This document shows, piece after piece, positions 7,594 to 15,408 of a DNA stretch of 64,000 nucleotides (its first letter is position 1; the number at the start of each line of letters is the position of its first letter). Source of the stretch: Clostridiales bacterium S5-A14a. GTDB taxonomy: Bacteria; Bacillota; Clostridia; Peptostreptococcales; Anaerovoracaceae. The stretch lies in assembly GCA_000758905.1 (NCBI GenBank), contig JRNA01000008.1, forward strand, positions 156,542 to 220,541, written 5' to 3'. The position numbers and the translations under genes are program-made. The notes beneath the pieces were generated by a model. The model did no database searches, was not told the DNA's origin, and saw only the letters and a program-made list of their open reading frames with translations.

Positions 7594-7968
7594 ATGAGAG
7601 AAATGATTTGTATAAATTGCCCCATAGGTTGTAATTTAAAGGTGTATGGGGACAGTGAAGAAAATATTAGAGTCGAGGGAAATAAATGTCCAAGAGGCTT
7701 GCAGTACGGTACGGATGAAGTTCTAAACCCAAAGAGAATGGTAACTTCCTCAGTACCTCTTTGCGTGGATGAAAATACTGGAATATATCAGATGATTTCA
7801 GTTAAAACATCAGAAGCCGTACCGAAGGAATTAATTTTTTCTGTACTCAAGGAAATCAAAAGTATTGATTTGAAAAGCAAGGGTATCAAAAAAATAGAAG
7901 TTGGCGATATCCTACTCGAAAATGTCTGTAACACAGGCGTTGACATAGTTGCAACTCAAAGGCATTAG
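7594..7968 (+). CDS. DUF1667 protein, small FeS-type subunit of the dehydrogenase trio
   Basis: 124 residues. The N-terminus MREMICINCPIGCNLKVYG and then NKCPRGLQYG gives four cysteines in the CxxCPxGC...CPRG pattern typical of DUF1667, probably binding a metal or FeS cluster like molybdopterin-enzyme N-termini. This family almost always sits behind the two flavoproteins found here, so it is taken as the third subunit. The start is the ATG at 7594 with a weak GAGATT site; 7603 is an alternative. Confidence 0.8.
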   Translation: MREMICINCPIGCNLKVYGDSEENIRVEGNKCPRGLQYGTDEVLNPKRMVTSSVPLCVDENTGIYQMISVKTSEAVPKELIFSVLKEIKSIDLKSKGIKKIEVGDILLENVCNTGVDIVATQRH

Positions 7969-8022
7969 CAAAACTTAGTGCTTATAGTCGGGTTTGCAGC
8001 GGCATAGGATGAAATTTTGTAG

Positions 8023-8067
8023 AAAAAGCAGCAGAAACTTGCAAATGGCAAAGATCTACTGCTTTTT
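8023..8067. terminator. Probable bidirectional terminator between convergent operons
   Basis: AAAAAGCAG (8023-8031) pairs with CTGCTTTTT (8059-8067), so each strand has a G/C stem followed by a T run. It separates the glycerol-phosphate operon (plus) from the zinc operon (minus). Confidence 0.75.
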
Positions 8068-8095
8068 AGCATCATGATATAATATAATTGGAAAT

Positions 8096-8797
8096 TTATT
8101 TTACTGTTTCGGTACCTTTTTTTGACATAGCTTCAACGGTTATGGCTTCAATGTAAGTGAACGGCCCAATGTTTGGATCATTGCCCTGTCGAATATATCC
8201 TCTGACCTTGATCCAAGTCGAACCAATTGTAAACTTATCATACTTCGGATCAGGATTTTTGTTATCTGGAGCGAAACCATTATTTGTACTGTCGTCACCT
8301 GAAACTGTAGGAGGGTCGTTTATTACACTCTTTTTATCTCCATGGTATTCTATGCCAACATAACCTGTAGCGCAGCAAGGACAGCTTGGACCCTTTCTTC
8401 CAACGTAAGTGCGGAACCCGTCCCAAATGTAGAATCCCTCAATTTCAACAGTTTTTCCTACGTAGGCCGCAGGATTCAAGTAGCAATCGTTAATTAACGA
8501 TACATAATTGTTATCCTTAAAAATTACTTCAGCTTTTTTCTTTTTAGGGAATTTTTTCCTATCTTCAGCGATATTATATGGATATTCCTCACCATTACCT
8601 TTTGACAAATCAGCACCTGATGACCCATTTGCGTCAGAAGACTGTTTTGTGGCATCGCCTGAAGAATTTTGCGTGTCGGATGCTTTTTTTAATGAATCGC
8701 TTGGTAACTTGCCGTTATTTTGTGCGTCATTTTCGAGACATCCTGAAAGTGAAATTAACAAAATAAGTGTGAGCGCAAGAAGTAGAGTTTTTTTCAT
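8096..8797 (-). CDS. Zinc-operon lipoprotein with an SCPCC motif
   Basis: 233 residues from the ATG at 8797; a TTG one codon earlier is less likely. The signal peptide ends in the lipobox LSGC (about residues 17-20), so the mature protein should be lipid-anchored outside the membrane. A low-complexity Ser/Asp/Gly linker follows (about 21-75). The C-terminal domain (about 90-225) contains NPAAYVGKTVEIEGFY, VGRKGPSCPCCATGYVG and TWIKVRGYIRQG, suggesting an OB-like fold with a Cys-rich, possibly metal-binding loop. It resembles the extracytoplasmic part of YcgQ/DUF1980-type proteins found with zinc transporters. As the last gene of the zur-znuACB operon it may help capture or deliver zinc; that is inference. 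Confidence 0.7.
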   Translation of the reverse strand: MKKTLLLALTLILLISLSGCLENDAQNNGKLPSDSLKKASDTQNSSGDATKQSSDANGSSGADLSKGNGEEYPYNIAEDRKKFPKKKKAEVIFKDNNYVSLINDCYLNPAAYVGKTVEIEGFYIWDGFRTYVGRKGPSCPCCATGYVGIEYHGDKKSVINDPPTVSGDDSTNNGFAPDNKNPDPKYDKFTIGSTWIKVRGYIRQGNDPNIGPFTYIEAITVEAMSKKGTETVK

Positions 8798-8821
8798 CAA
8801 TAAACCTTTCCTAAAATATAC

Positions 8822-9637
8822 CTAATTTGATTTGCTGTTTCCTATAACTGCGAAGACTGCGAAGACAGCCAAGTTTATAATTACAATGCTTGCCCCGGTT
8901 GGAGTTGACATGGTGTACGATATGTAAATCCCGATAACAAAACACAGGATTGATATAATCGCTGATGTAGTTACTACGGTTAAAAATCTTTTGCATACCC
9001 TCATCGCTGATAAAGCTGGCATCACGACTAGGCTTGATATTAGCAATGCACCCATCATCCTCATACCGAGAACGACGGTTATGGAAGTTAGCGCGGCAAG
9101 TAGCATGTTATAAAGGTTTGTGTGAATACCGGTGGCTTTGGAAAAATCCTCGTCAAATGTGATTGCAAATATTTTGTTGTAGAAAAATACGAATAGAATC
9201 AATACGATGATCGACAAGATCACGGATAGTATAACATCGGAGGAGCTCATCGCTAGGATGCTGCCGAACATATAGTTGCAGACGTCTGTGTTCATTCCTT
9301 GAGTCAGCGAGATTACCATTACGCCTATAGCAAGGCTTCCGCTCATCAGAAGAGCTGTCGCCGCATCACCTTTGATTTTCGAGTTTTCGGTAATTCTGAG
9401 TACAAAGAAGGCCGACAAAAGGCATACGGGGATGCTCACTACAAGTGGAGCCGCATTGAAAGCGTATGCAATCGCAAGAGATGCAAAGCCGACGTGGGAA
9501 AGTCCATCGCCAATCATTGAAAATCTCTTCAGAACCAGGCTGACACCAAGGAGCGCAGCGCATAATGAAACTAGGACTCCGACGATGAGCGCACGTTGAA
9601 GGAACGGGAATTGTAGCATTTGTATAAAATCATTCAT
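8822..9637 (-). CDS. znuB: Zinc/manganese ABC transporter permease
   Basis: 271 residues with eight to nine hydrophobic segments. LGVSLVLKRFSMIGDGLSHV and GFASLAIAY are the ABC-3 family signature of ZnuB/MntB/TroC permeases. The start lies inside the end of the ATPase gene (8-base overlap). With the ATPase and the His-rich binding protein upstream it forms a complete metal importer; the His-rich binding protein points to zinc. Confidence 0.9.
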   Translation of the reverse strand: MNDFIQMLQFPFLQRALIVGVLVSLCAALLGVSLVLKRFSMIGDGLSHVGFASLAIAYAFNAAPLVVSIPVCLLSAFFVLRITENSKIKGDAATALLMSGSLAIGVMVISLTQGMNTDVCNYMFGSILAMSSSDVILSVILSIIVLILFVFFYNKIFAITFDEDFSKATGIHTNLYNMLLAALTSITVVLGMRMMGALLISSLVVMPALSAMRVCKRFLTVVTTSAIISILCFVIGIYISYTMSTPTGASIVIINLAVFAVFAVIGNSKSN

Positions 9638-10388
9638 GTAAATGGCCTCCTCCGTGTGATCTATGTTCTTCGGAAATATCTTCGCAAACAGGGCACCCTG
9701 TAAATTGTTTGCCCAGAGTTGTTTTCATGTAATCATCTGTTTTGCCAAAAAACAACTGCCTGTTGTCGAGATGAAGTATGTGGCTACCGTAGGTTATAGC
9801 GCCGTGTATATCGTGTGAAATCATTATGATTGTGATTCCCATATCCTGGTTCAGGCGGTAGATGAGTTTATACATGTCCTGCGTCATCAGTGGGTCGAGG
9901 CCAGTAACAGGTTCGTCTAGCAAGATGACTTTGTCGGTTGCGCAGAGGGCGCGGGCCAGGAGGACACGCTGCTGCTGTCCTCCTGACAGCTCGCCGTAGC
10001 AACATGCTGCTAGATGCGAGATACCGAGAGCCTCCATGTTGCTACGGGCGGCTTCTTTATCCGCCCTATTGTAAAACGGATAAAGCCCGCGCTTGTTGAG
10101 CCTGCCAGACAGCACAATCTCAAAAACACTACCTGGGAAATCCCTTTGGGTAGGCGTCTGCTGCGGAAGATAACCAACTTCGTTAGGCTTCAACCCATCA
10201 CCCAAGAGAATTTCTCCTGAATGAGGTGCTTTTAGTCGTAATAGACCTTTAGCAAGGGTACTCTTACCGGCACCGTTTTCACCGACTATGCACAGATAGT
10301 CACCCTTATTAAGTTCAAAATTTAAATTTTCAACTACAAATTTGCCATCATAGGCAAAAGATAAGTTTCGGCATGTAATTAAAGCCAT
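9630..10388 (-). CDS. znuC: Zinc ABC transporter ATP-binding protein
   Basis: 252 residues. Walker A GENGAGKSTL (about residues 37-46), Q loop GYLPQQ, signature LSGGQQQR, Walker B KVILLDEPVTGLD and switch His in MISHD are all intact. The C-terminus has a CPVC pair and ends SHGGGHLHE, a His-rich tail seen in some zinc ATPases. Ribosome site AAGGAG 7 bases before the ATG. Confidence 0.93.
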   Translation of the reverse strand: MALITCRNLSFAYDGKFVVENLNFELNKGDYLCIVGENGAGKSTLAKGLLRLKAPHSGEILLGDGLKPNEVGYLPQQTPTQRDFPGSVFEIVLSGRLNKRGLYPFYNRADKEAARSNMEALGISHLAACCYGELSGGQQQRVLLARALCATDKVILLDEPVTGLDPLMTQDMYKLIYRLNQDMGITIIMISHDIHGAITYGSHILHLDNRQLFFGKTDDYMKTTLGKQFTGCPVCEDISEEHRSHGGGHLHE

Positions 10389-10400
10389 ACATTGACTCCT

Positions 10401-10534
10401 TTTTTAGCTTAAAGCCTTTTGATTATAAACTCTCTAGTTTCAAGCCTTCAGATTTAAACTCTCTAGTTTTAAGCCCTCTACTTCAAAACCTTCTATTTTA
10501 ATGCTTTCCAGTTTAAAGCATTCTAGTTCAAAGC
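10401..10534 (-). repeat. Nine degenerate 15-bp tandem repeats between znuA and znuC
   Basis: Read on the minus strand, units such as GCTTTGAACTAGAAT, GCTTTAAACTGGAAA, GCATTAAAATAGAAG, GCTTAAAACTAGAGA and GCTTGAAACTAGAGA follow each other with a 14-15-base period up to the znuC ribosome site. The first unit contains the last codons and the TAG stop of znuA. Confidence 0.75.
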
Positions 10535-11566
10535 TTCTTCAAGAGGCTTCAGATTCTTTTCCATAAGTGATAAGTATGTTTCGCCCTTTTCAAAATCTTC
10601 CTTTGTTACATTATGCACGGCATTGAGTTGCAACATCTTTGCACCCGTTGCTTCTGCAATGCTCTTCGCTATTTTGTTGTTAGAAAGCTCTATATGGAAG
10701 ATTACTGGAATTTTGTCTTCTTTAACTTTGTTTGTGAGGAAGGCAACAGTACTTGCGCTGGCTTCTGTATCTGTTGAGCAGCCAGGGAAGGCAGCATAGT
10801 ATTTGAGACCATATCTATCAACGAAATATCTGAATGGAAATCTGTCCCCAAAGATTATTTCTTTTCTCTTACCATTTTTTACAACATCCTCAAACTTTTT
10901 ATCGAGATCCTCAAGCTTCTTAATATAATTTTTAGAGTTTTCCTTGTAATAGTTTGCGTTGTCTGGGTCAACCTTTGAAAGCTCAGAGGTTAATTTCTTT
11001 ACTATTTCAATGGCATTCTTAGGTGAGGTCCAAACATGCTCATCTTGCTCAGGTTCATCACCATCGTGGTCGTGATCATGCTCATCATGTTCATCGTGCT
11101 CATCTTTATCTTTGTCAGAGTCATCCTTGCCATCTACATCTTCATCATGGTCGTGGTCGTGTTCTTCTTCCATCCCCTCGACATGCTCTTCATCCACTGT
11201 TTTTACGCAGTCCATGAGAGTGACAACCTTCATCTTGTCATTTTTGTTTCCGTCGAGAATCTTATCTACCCATTCGTCGGAATCGCCGCCAACATATGCG
11301 AAGAAGTCAGCGTTACTAACAGTTTTCATATCTTTTGGAGTCGGTTCGTAACTATGAGTTTCAGCACCAGGTGTCATGAGCATGGTTAGGTCAATTTTGT
11401 CACCACCGATTTCTCTAAGAAAATCATATACAGGGAAAATCGTAGCAACAACTTTTATTTTCTTTGAAGAGTTTTCCTCTTTTTTATCGCTAGAACAACC
11501 GTAAAAACAACTTGCACACATCACTAGAATCATTAGAAGTGTCAATAACTTTGAGAACTTTTTCAT
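10523..11566 (-). CDS. znuA: Zinc-binding lipoprotein of the ABC importer
   Basis: 347 residues, ATG after AAAGGAT. Signal peptide with lipobox ASCFYGC region (Cys at about 20 or 24). The cluster A-I metal-binding fold is clear: VVATIFPVYDFLREIGGDKI, TPGAETHSYEPTPKD (first His ligand), DEHVWTSPKN (second His), FHIELSNNKI (third) and the Asp/Glu near the C-terminus. Between the first two ligands, about residues 130-180, a long loop of His, Asp and Glu (HDHDHDE, DEHDEHDEHDHDHD) is typical of zinc-specific ZnuA/AdcA proteins. It hands zinc to ZnuBC. The stop lies in the first unit of a tandem repeat. Confidence 0.92.
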   Translation of the reverse strand: MKKFSKLLTLLMILVMCASCFYGCSSDKKEENSSKKIKVVATIFPVYDFLREIGGDKIDLTMLMTPGAETHSYEPTPKDMKTVSNADFFAYVGGDSDEWVDKILDGNKNDKMKVVTLMDCVKTVDEEHVEGMEEEHDHDHDEDVDGKDDSDKDKDEHDEHDEHDHDHDGDEPEQDEHVWTSPKNAIEIVKKLTSELSKVDPDNANYYKENSKNYIKKLEDLDKKFEDVVKNGKRKEIIFGDRFPFRYFVDRYGLKYYAAFPGCSTDTEASASTVAFLTNKVKEDKIPVIFHIELSNNKIAKSIAEATGAKMLQLNAVHNVTKEDFEKGETYLSLMEKNLKPLEEALN

Positions 11567-11640
11567 ACTATATATCCTTTCATAACTGGTATTTACATAT
11601 TTGCAACAAAGGCAATGCTATACATCATTGCTATATATTT

Positions 11641-12045
11641 TTATCGTTTGCAACCACAATGACCGTAGAATATCGTTTTCTCCGGGTTCACGCTAAACTT
11701 GTGATCTTTCTGCAGATGGGCATAAAGGTGCCCGATTTCATGGCACTCAAAATTAACAACCTTACCACAGTCTTCACATTGAAGGTAAAACTTGCTGCTC
11801 TCAGAACTGTCGCCAGGGTTTGCAGCTCTGTAAGATTTTGATGCCACCCCCTCAAGCTGGTTACCGATGACAAGTCCTTCCTTTTCCAAATTTTTGAGAT
11901 GTCTGTAGATTGTCGTCAATCCCATCTTCTCCCCGAGTGCGGACAATCCATCAAGAATTTCCGAAGCAGATTGATATTCATCTCCCATTTTTTGTATGTA
12001 CGACAAAACAGCTGCTCTTTGTCTGGTTGCGTAATTAGAAGACAT
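11641..12045 (-). CDS. zur: Fur-family metalloregulator, probably Zur
   Basis: 134 residues from the ATG at 12045, which has AAAGGAGAG 8 bases upstream. The winged helix (TRQRAAVLSYIQKM through GLTTIYRHLKNLEKEG) and the dimerisation half with CEDCGKVVNFECHEIGH and a C-terminal HCGCKR (two CxxC-type pairs for structural zinc) define the Fur family. It is the first gene of the zinc-import operon, so zinc sensing (Zur) is the best guess, while Fur or PerR specificity cannot be excluded from sequence alone. Confidence 0.85.
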   Translation of the reverse strand: MSSNYATRQRAAVLSYIQKMGDEYQSASEILDGLSALGEKMGLTTIYRHLKNLEKEGLVIGNQLEGVASKSYRAANPGDSSESSKFYLQCEDCGKVVNFECHEIGHLYAHLQKDHKFSVNPEKTIFYGHCGCKR

Positions 12046-12071
12046 ATTGCTCTCCTTTGTTTTATCCGACT

Positions 12072-12113
12072 GATTCATTCGAATCGTATAAATGAATCCA
12101 AAATCAAAATCAG
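12072..12113 (-). promoter_or_regulatory. Candidate promoter and operator of the zinc operon
   Basis: Minus strand CTGATT (12113-12108), 17-base spacer, TATACG (12090-12085). GATTCATT (12072-12079) and AATGAATC (12091-12098) form a perfect 8-bp inverted repeat, with an 11-base gap, around the -10. Autoregulation by the Fur-family protein is plausible. Confidence 0.45.
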
Positions 12114-12170
12114 CGGAATTTTGTGATATTTTTAATCATTCAATATCCGGAATATGAATGAAAACGAATG

Positions 12171-12193
12171 AAATTGAAAATCATTTTCAATTT
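12171..12193. promoter_or_regulatory. Perfect 11-1-11 Fur/Zur-type palindrome
   Basis: AAATTGAAAAT-C-ATTTTCAATTT. The core TGAAAAT-C-ATTTTCA has the 7-1-7 geometry of Fur-family boxes. It lies 126 bases upstream of the regulator start and 270 bases upstream of the divergent symporter gene; the remaining 12046-12463 gap holds only the two promoter-like regions listed and no gene I can support. Confidence 0.65.
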
Positions 12194-12463
12194 GCAGAGC
12201 AATTTTACCACTAAAAACATATATGTGTCAATCGAAGTTAGAAAAAAATATAAAATTGTTTGCATTATGGATCATCAGGAACCTCTTAAAGAGATTCATT
12301 CGAGCAAAAACTTAAAATTAAAGGGGTTATATGTCTTATTATCTAATGCTAAATAGTGTATAATATAGGAAATTTGCTTATTTTTAACAAGAAAAAGGAA
12401 TGAAATATAAGGTTAGAAAATACAAGCGCAAAAGCAAGATTTTTGACGGGAGGACTTATTTAC

Positions 12464-13870
12464 ATGCTTAATTTTATGAATACCCTAATTCAATTTACTG
12501 ACAGCATTAACGGATTTATTTATAGTAATATTCTATTCTGGGTTCTAATCGCAGTTGGAATTTACTTTATAATTAGAACAGGGTTTGTTCAGATCAGACT
12601 ATTTCCAGAAGCTATCAAGGTTCTTAGCGAAAAAAGCCATGAGGGAGGGATATCGCCCTTTCAGGCTCTAATGATTGCAACGGCTTCAAGAGTTGGCACA
12701 GGCAATATAGCAGGCGTCGCAACAGCTATTGTAATGGGAGGTCCAGGAGCAGTTTTTTGGATGTGGCTAATGGCAATTATAGGTGCTGCATCAGCATTCA
12801 TCGAATCAACCCTTGCCCAAATTTATAAAGAACCGGATGGGGCAATCTACAAAGGGGGTCCGGCTTACTATATTGAGAAAGCGCTAAACGCAAGATGGCT
12901 TGGCGTAATCTTCGCCGTATTTCTCATACTGACATTTGCTTTTGGATTCAACGGACTGCAGGCATATAATATCGCATCGGCATTTGAGCACTATGCAGGT
13001 GATAGCTACAAAATAGTTGCGTTGATTCTAGGAGTTATTCTAGCTACTATCTCTGCGTTTTTGTTCTTCGGAGGTGCCCATAAAATTTCAACATGGTCTT
13101 CAGTTCTGGTTCCGATAATGGCAGCGGTGTATCTATTGGTAGGTTTTGTGATTTTCTTTTCTAACATTGGTAAGGTCCCTGCAATATTCACCCAGATCTT
13201 TGAGCAAGCTTTTGACTATGAACAGATTTCTGCCGGATTTGCTGGATCATGTGTAGTTTGGGGTGTTAAGAGGGGGCTATTCAGTAATGAAGCTGGAATG
13301 GGGTCTGCACCAAATGCTGCAGCGGCAGCTGATGTTAGTCATCCAGTAAAACAGGGCTTGGTACAGGTAGTTTCCGTTTTCATAGACACTCTAATAATTT
13401 GTACAACAACTATTTTCATTATTCTATGCACAGGGCAGTACGAAGTTGGCGGCAAACTCAATGGCATACCACTTGTTCAACAGAGTGTGAGCACAGTGTT
13501 TGGAGAGGTAGGAATTGGTATTCTAACTGCATCTGTAGCTCTTTTTGCCTTCACATCGCTTATTGGAAATTATTTTTATGCTGAGTTTAACTTTAAGTTT
13601 ATAACAAAGAATAAAACTGCGCTAATGATATTCAGATGTTTTGCTGTGGTTGCAGTCTTTATAGGAGCTAATTCCAGTTTAAAACTCGCTTGGAATACAG
13701 CAGATATTTTGATGGGATTTATGGCATTGATCAACTGTGTTGCTATTTTGTTGCTTGGTCAATATGCGATTAGGGCATTACACGACTATACTGTTCAGAA
13801 AAAAGCGGGACATAATCCTATTTTTAAGGCAGAATCAATTGGGCTTGATAATACAGATGTATGGAAATAA
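12464..13870 (+). CDS. Sodium:alanine/glycine symporter (AGCS family)
   Basis: 468 residues from the ATG at 12464, with GGGAGG 10 bases upstream; an upstream in-frame TTG lies before the ribosome site. About eleven hydrophobic segments. ISPFQALMIATASRVGTGNI and GGPGAVFWMW belong to the AGCS signature, as does KRGLFSNEAGMGSAPNAAAA in the middle. Members import alanine or glycine with sodium. It stands alone, divergent from the zinc operon. Confidence 0.9.
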   Translation: MLNFMNTLIQFTDSINGFIYSNILFWVLIAVGIYFIIRTGFVQIRLFPEAIKVLSEKSHEGGISPFQALMIATASRVGTGNIAGVATAIVMGGPGAVFWMWLMAIIGAASAFIESTLAQIYKEPDGAIYKGGPAYYIEKALNARWLGVIFAVFLILTFAFGFNGLQAYNIASAFEHYAGDSYKIVALILGVILATISAFLFFGGAHKISTWSSVLVPIMAAVYLLVGFVIFFSNIGKVPAIFTQIFEQAFDYEQISAGFAGSCVVWGVKRGLFSNEAGMGSAPNAAAAADVSHPVKQGLVQVVSVFIDTLIICTTTIFIILCTGQYEVGGKLNGIPLVQQSVSTVFGEVGIGILTASVALFAFTSLIGNYFYAEFNFKFITKNKTALMIFRCFAVVAVFIGANSSLKLAWNTADILMGFMALINCVAILLLGQYAIRALHDYTVQKKAGHNPIFKAESIGLDNTDVWK

Positions 13871-13980
13871 ATAAAATATTATAGTCTCACGTTGAAATTA
13901 AATTCTCTGTATTTACTTAACACATCTGAGTTTCACAAAAGTTCGAGTTTTCAACAAGACAACAAAGGATATGCACTTAG

Positions 13981-14009
13981 TTGAACAGAGATTATTTAAC
14001 TGATATAAT
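13981..14009 (+). promoter_or_regulatory. Promoter of the HAD phosphatase / two-component operon
   Basis: TTGAAC (13981-13986), 17-base spacer, exact TATAAT (14004-14009), about 34 bases before the ATG at 14043. Confidence 0.8.
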
Positions 14010-14042
14010 TAATGTTGAAAAATTTATGGAGAGTTAGAGTAT

Positions 14043-14699
14043 ATGATAAAAGGCGTGATTTTTGATGTCGACGGTACCTTGTTTGATTCAATGGGTGCGT
14101 GGCATGATTCGGGCTACAATGTCCTGAAAAGCATTGGAATTGATGCGGATAATGGCATAGGAGATATTTTCTTTTCGATGACGATGGATGAAGTGATTGA
14201 TTATATGCAGGAGCACTTCCCAATTAACAAGAGCAGGGAATTCTTGAGGAAGGGCATCCATGATCAAGTCGAATACGCATATAGAAATGAAATAGAGCTA
14301 AAACCAGGTGTTATGCAGATTTTGGACTGGATTAGAGATCAAAAAATTCCTGCGACAATAGCTACTTCGACGGACAGATTTTTAATTGAGATCGGTCTTG
14401 AGAGGCTTGGCATCGAAAAATATTTTGATGGTATTTATACGGCCACAGAAGTCGGCAAGAGTAAAAATCATCCCGATATCTTTCAACTAGCAATGGACAA
14501 AATGGGGACAAAGCCGGGGGAAACTTGGCTGTTTGAAGATGGACTTTATTCGATGATAACCGCGAAGGCGTATGGCATGCCTGTTGTGGGGGTATATGAC
14601 AAAGTAAGCCATGATGATCAAGAAGCTATCAAACAGGTAGCAGATATATATCTTGAAGATCTGAGAGATTTAGATTTTGAGGATTTTCTGAGGAGGTAG
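14043..14699 (+). CDS. HAD-superfamily phosphatase (phosphoglucomutase-like cap)
   Basis: 218 residues. Motif I is VIFDVDGTLFDS (nucleophile Asp about residue 9 and acid/base Asp 11), motif II ATSTDR, motif III lysine in GKSKNHPDIF and motif IV WLFEDGLYS, an unusual EDG instead of the common EDS. A helical cap lies between motifs I and II. This is the subfamily of beta-phosphoglucomutase and small sugar or nucleotide phosphatases; the substrate cannot be told. It shares a promoter with the response regulator, only 4 bases downstream. Confidence 0.85.
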   Translation: MIKGVIFDVDGTLFDSMGAWHDSGYNVLKSIGIDADNGIGDIFFSMTMDEVIDYMQEHFPINKSREFLRKGIHDQVEYAYRNEIELKPGVMQILDWIRDQKIPATIATSTDRFLIEIGLERLGIEKYFDGIYTATEVGKSKNHPDIFQLAMDKMGTKPGETWLFEDGLYSMITAKAYGMPVVGVYDKVSHDDQEAIKQVADIYLEDLRDLDFEDFLRR

Positions 14700-14703
14700 T
14701 TTA

Positions 14704-15408
14704 ATGAGCAAGGGAAGAGTTTTAATAGTTGATGATGACGCTGATATCAGGCAGGTCGTTTCGGTTCTCTTAAGAAGTGAGGGCTATGAAACAGAAACTG
14801 CTGCCAATGGTCAGGAGGCAATACTGAAGGTGCTTGAAATTCGTGATCTCGATCTTTTGATTCTTGATATTATGATGCCTGGTATGGATGGTATAGAAGT
14901 TTGTAGAAAAATCAGGAAATTTTCCAATGTTCCTGTTCTTTTCTTGACCGCCAAATCGCAGGATGACGACAAGGTTGATGCGTATAACGAAGGCGGAGAT
15001 GATTATATAGTAAAACCCTTTGATCAGACCGATCTTTTGTTGAAAATCAAATCTCTTTTGAGGAGGTACAACAATTATCAGGGACATACTAAGGTTGAGC
15101 GAGGCATTGAAGTTTTGTCTGAGCACGTGGCTGTAGATAAGGATAGAAGAATTGCAACTAAGGCGGGTGTAAGAATAAACCTAACAGATAAGGAGTACGC
15201 AATTTTGAGCACTCTTCTTGAAAATCGAGGCGAGGTTGTATTGAATAAGGATTTGTATGAGGCAGTATGGGGAGGAGATTATTCTCCAAGCGCAGGCAAC
15301 AAAATAATGGTGCACGTTCTCAATTTAAGAAAGAAAATAGAAGAAGACATAAACAACCCATCCATAGTCAAAACGGTATGGGGGAAGGGGTATAGAATTG
15401 ATAAGTAG
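14704..15408 (+). CDS. OmpR/PhoB-family response regulator
   Basis: 234 residues. The receiver domain (about 1-120) has the acidic pair in VDDDAD, phosphoacceptor Asp in LLILDIMMPGMDG, the Thr in FLTAKS and Lys in YIVKPF. The winged-helix effector domain (about 135-232) shows INLTDKEYAILSTLLENRGE and GNKIMVHVLNLRKKIEED. It should bind direct repeats when phosphorylated by the histidine kinase, whose start it overlaps by 11 bases. The ribosome site GAGGAGGTAG overlaps the end of the HAD gene. Confidence 0.93.
   Translation: MSKGRVLIVDDDADIRQVVSVLLRSEGYETETAANGQEAILKVLEIRDLDLLILDIMMPGMDGIEVCRKIRKFSNVPVLFLTAKSQDDDKVDAYNEGGDDYIVKPFDQTDLLLKIKSLLRRYNNYQGHTKVERGIEVLSEHVAVDKDRRIATKAGVRINLTDKEYAILSTLLENRGEVVLNKDLYEAVWGGDYSPSAGNKIMVHVLNLRKKIEEDINNPSIVKTVWGKGYRIDK

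Noticed and set aside
12168..12356. 62-codon open frame between the zinc regulator and the AGCS symporter
   Set aside because: It begins in the Fur-type palindrome, lacks a ribosome site and resembles translated AT-rich spacer.
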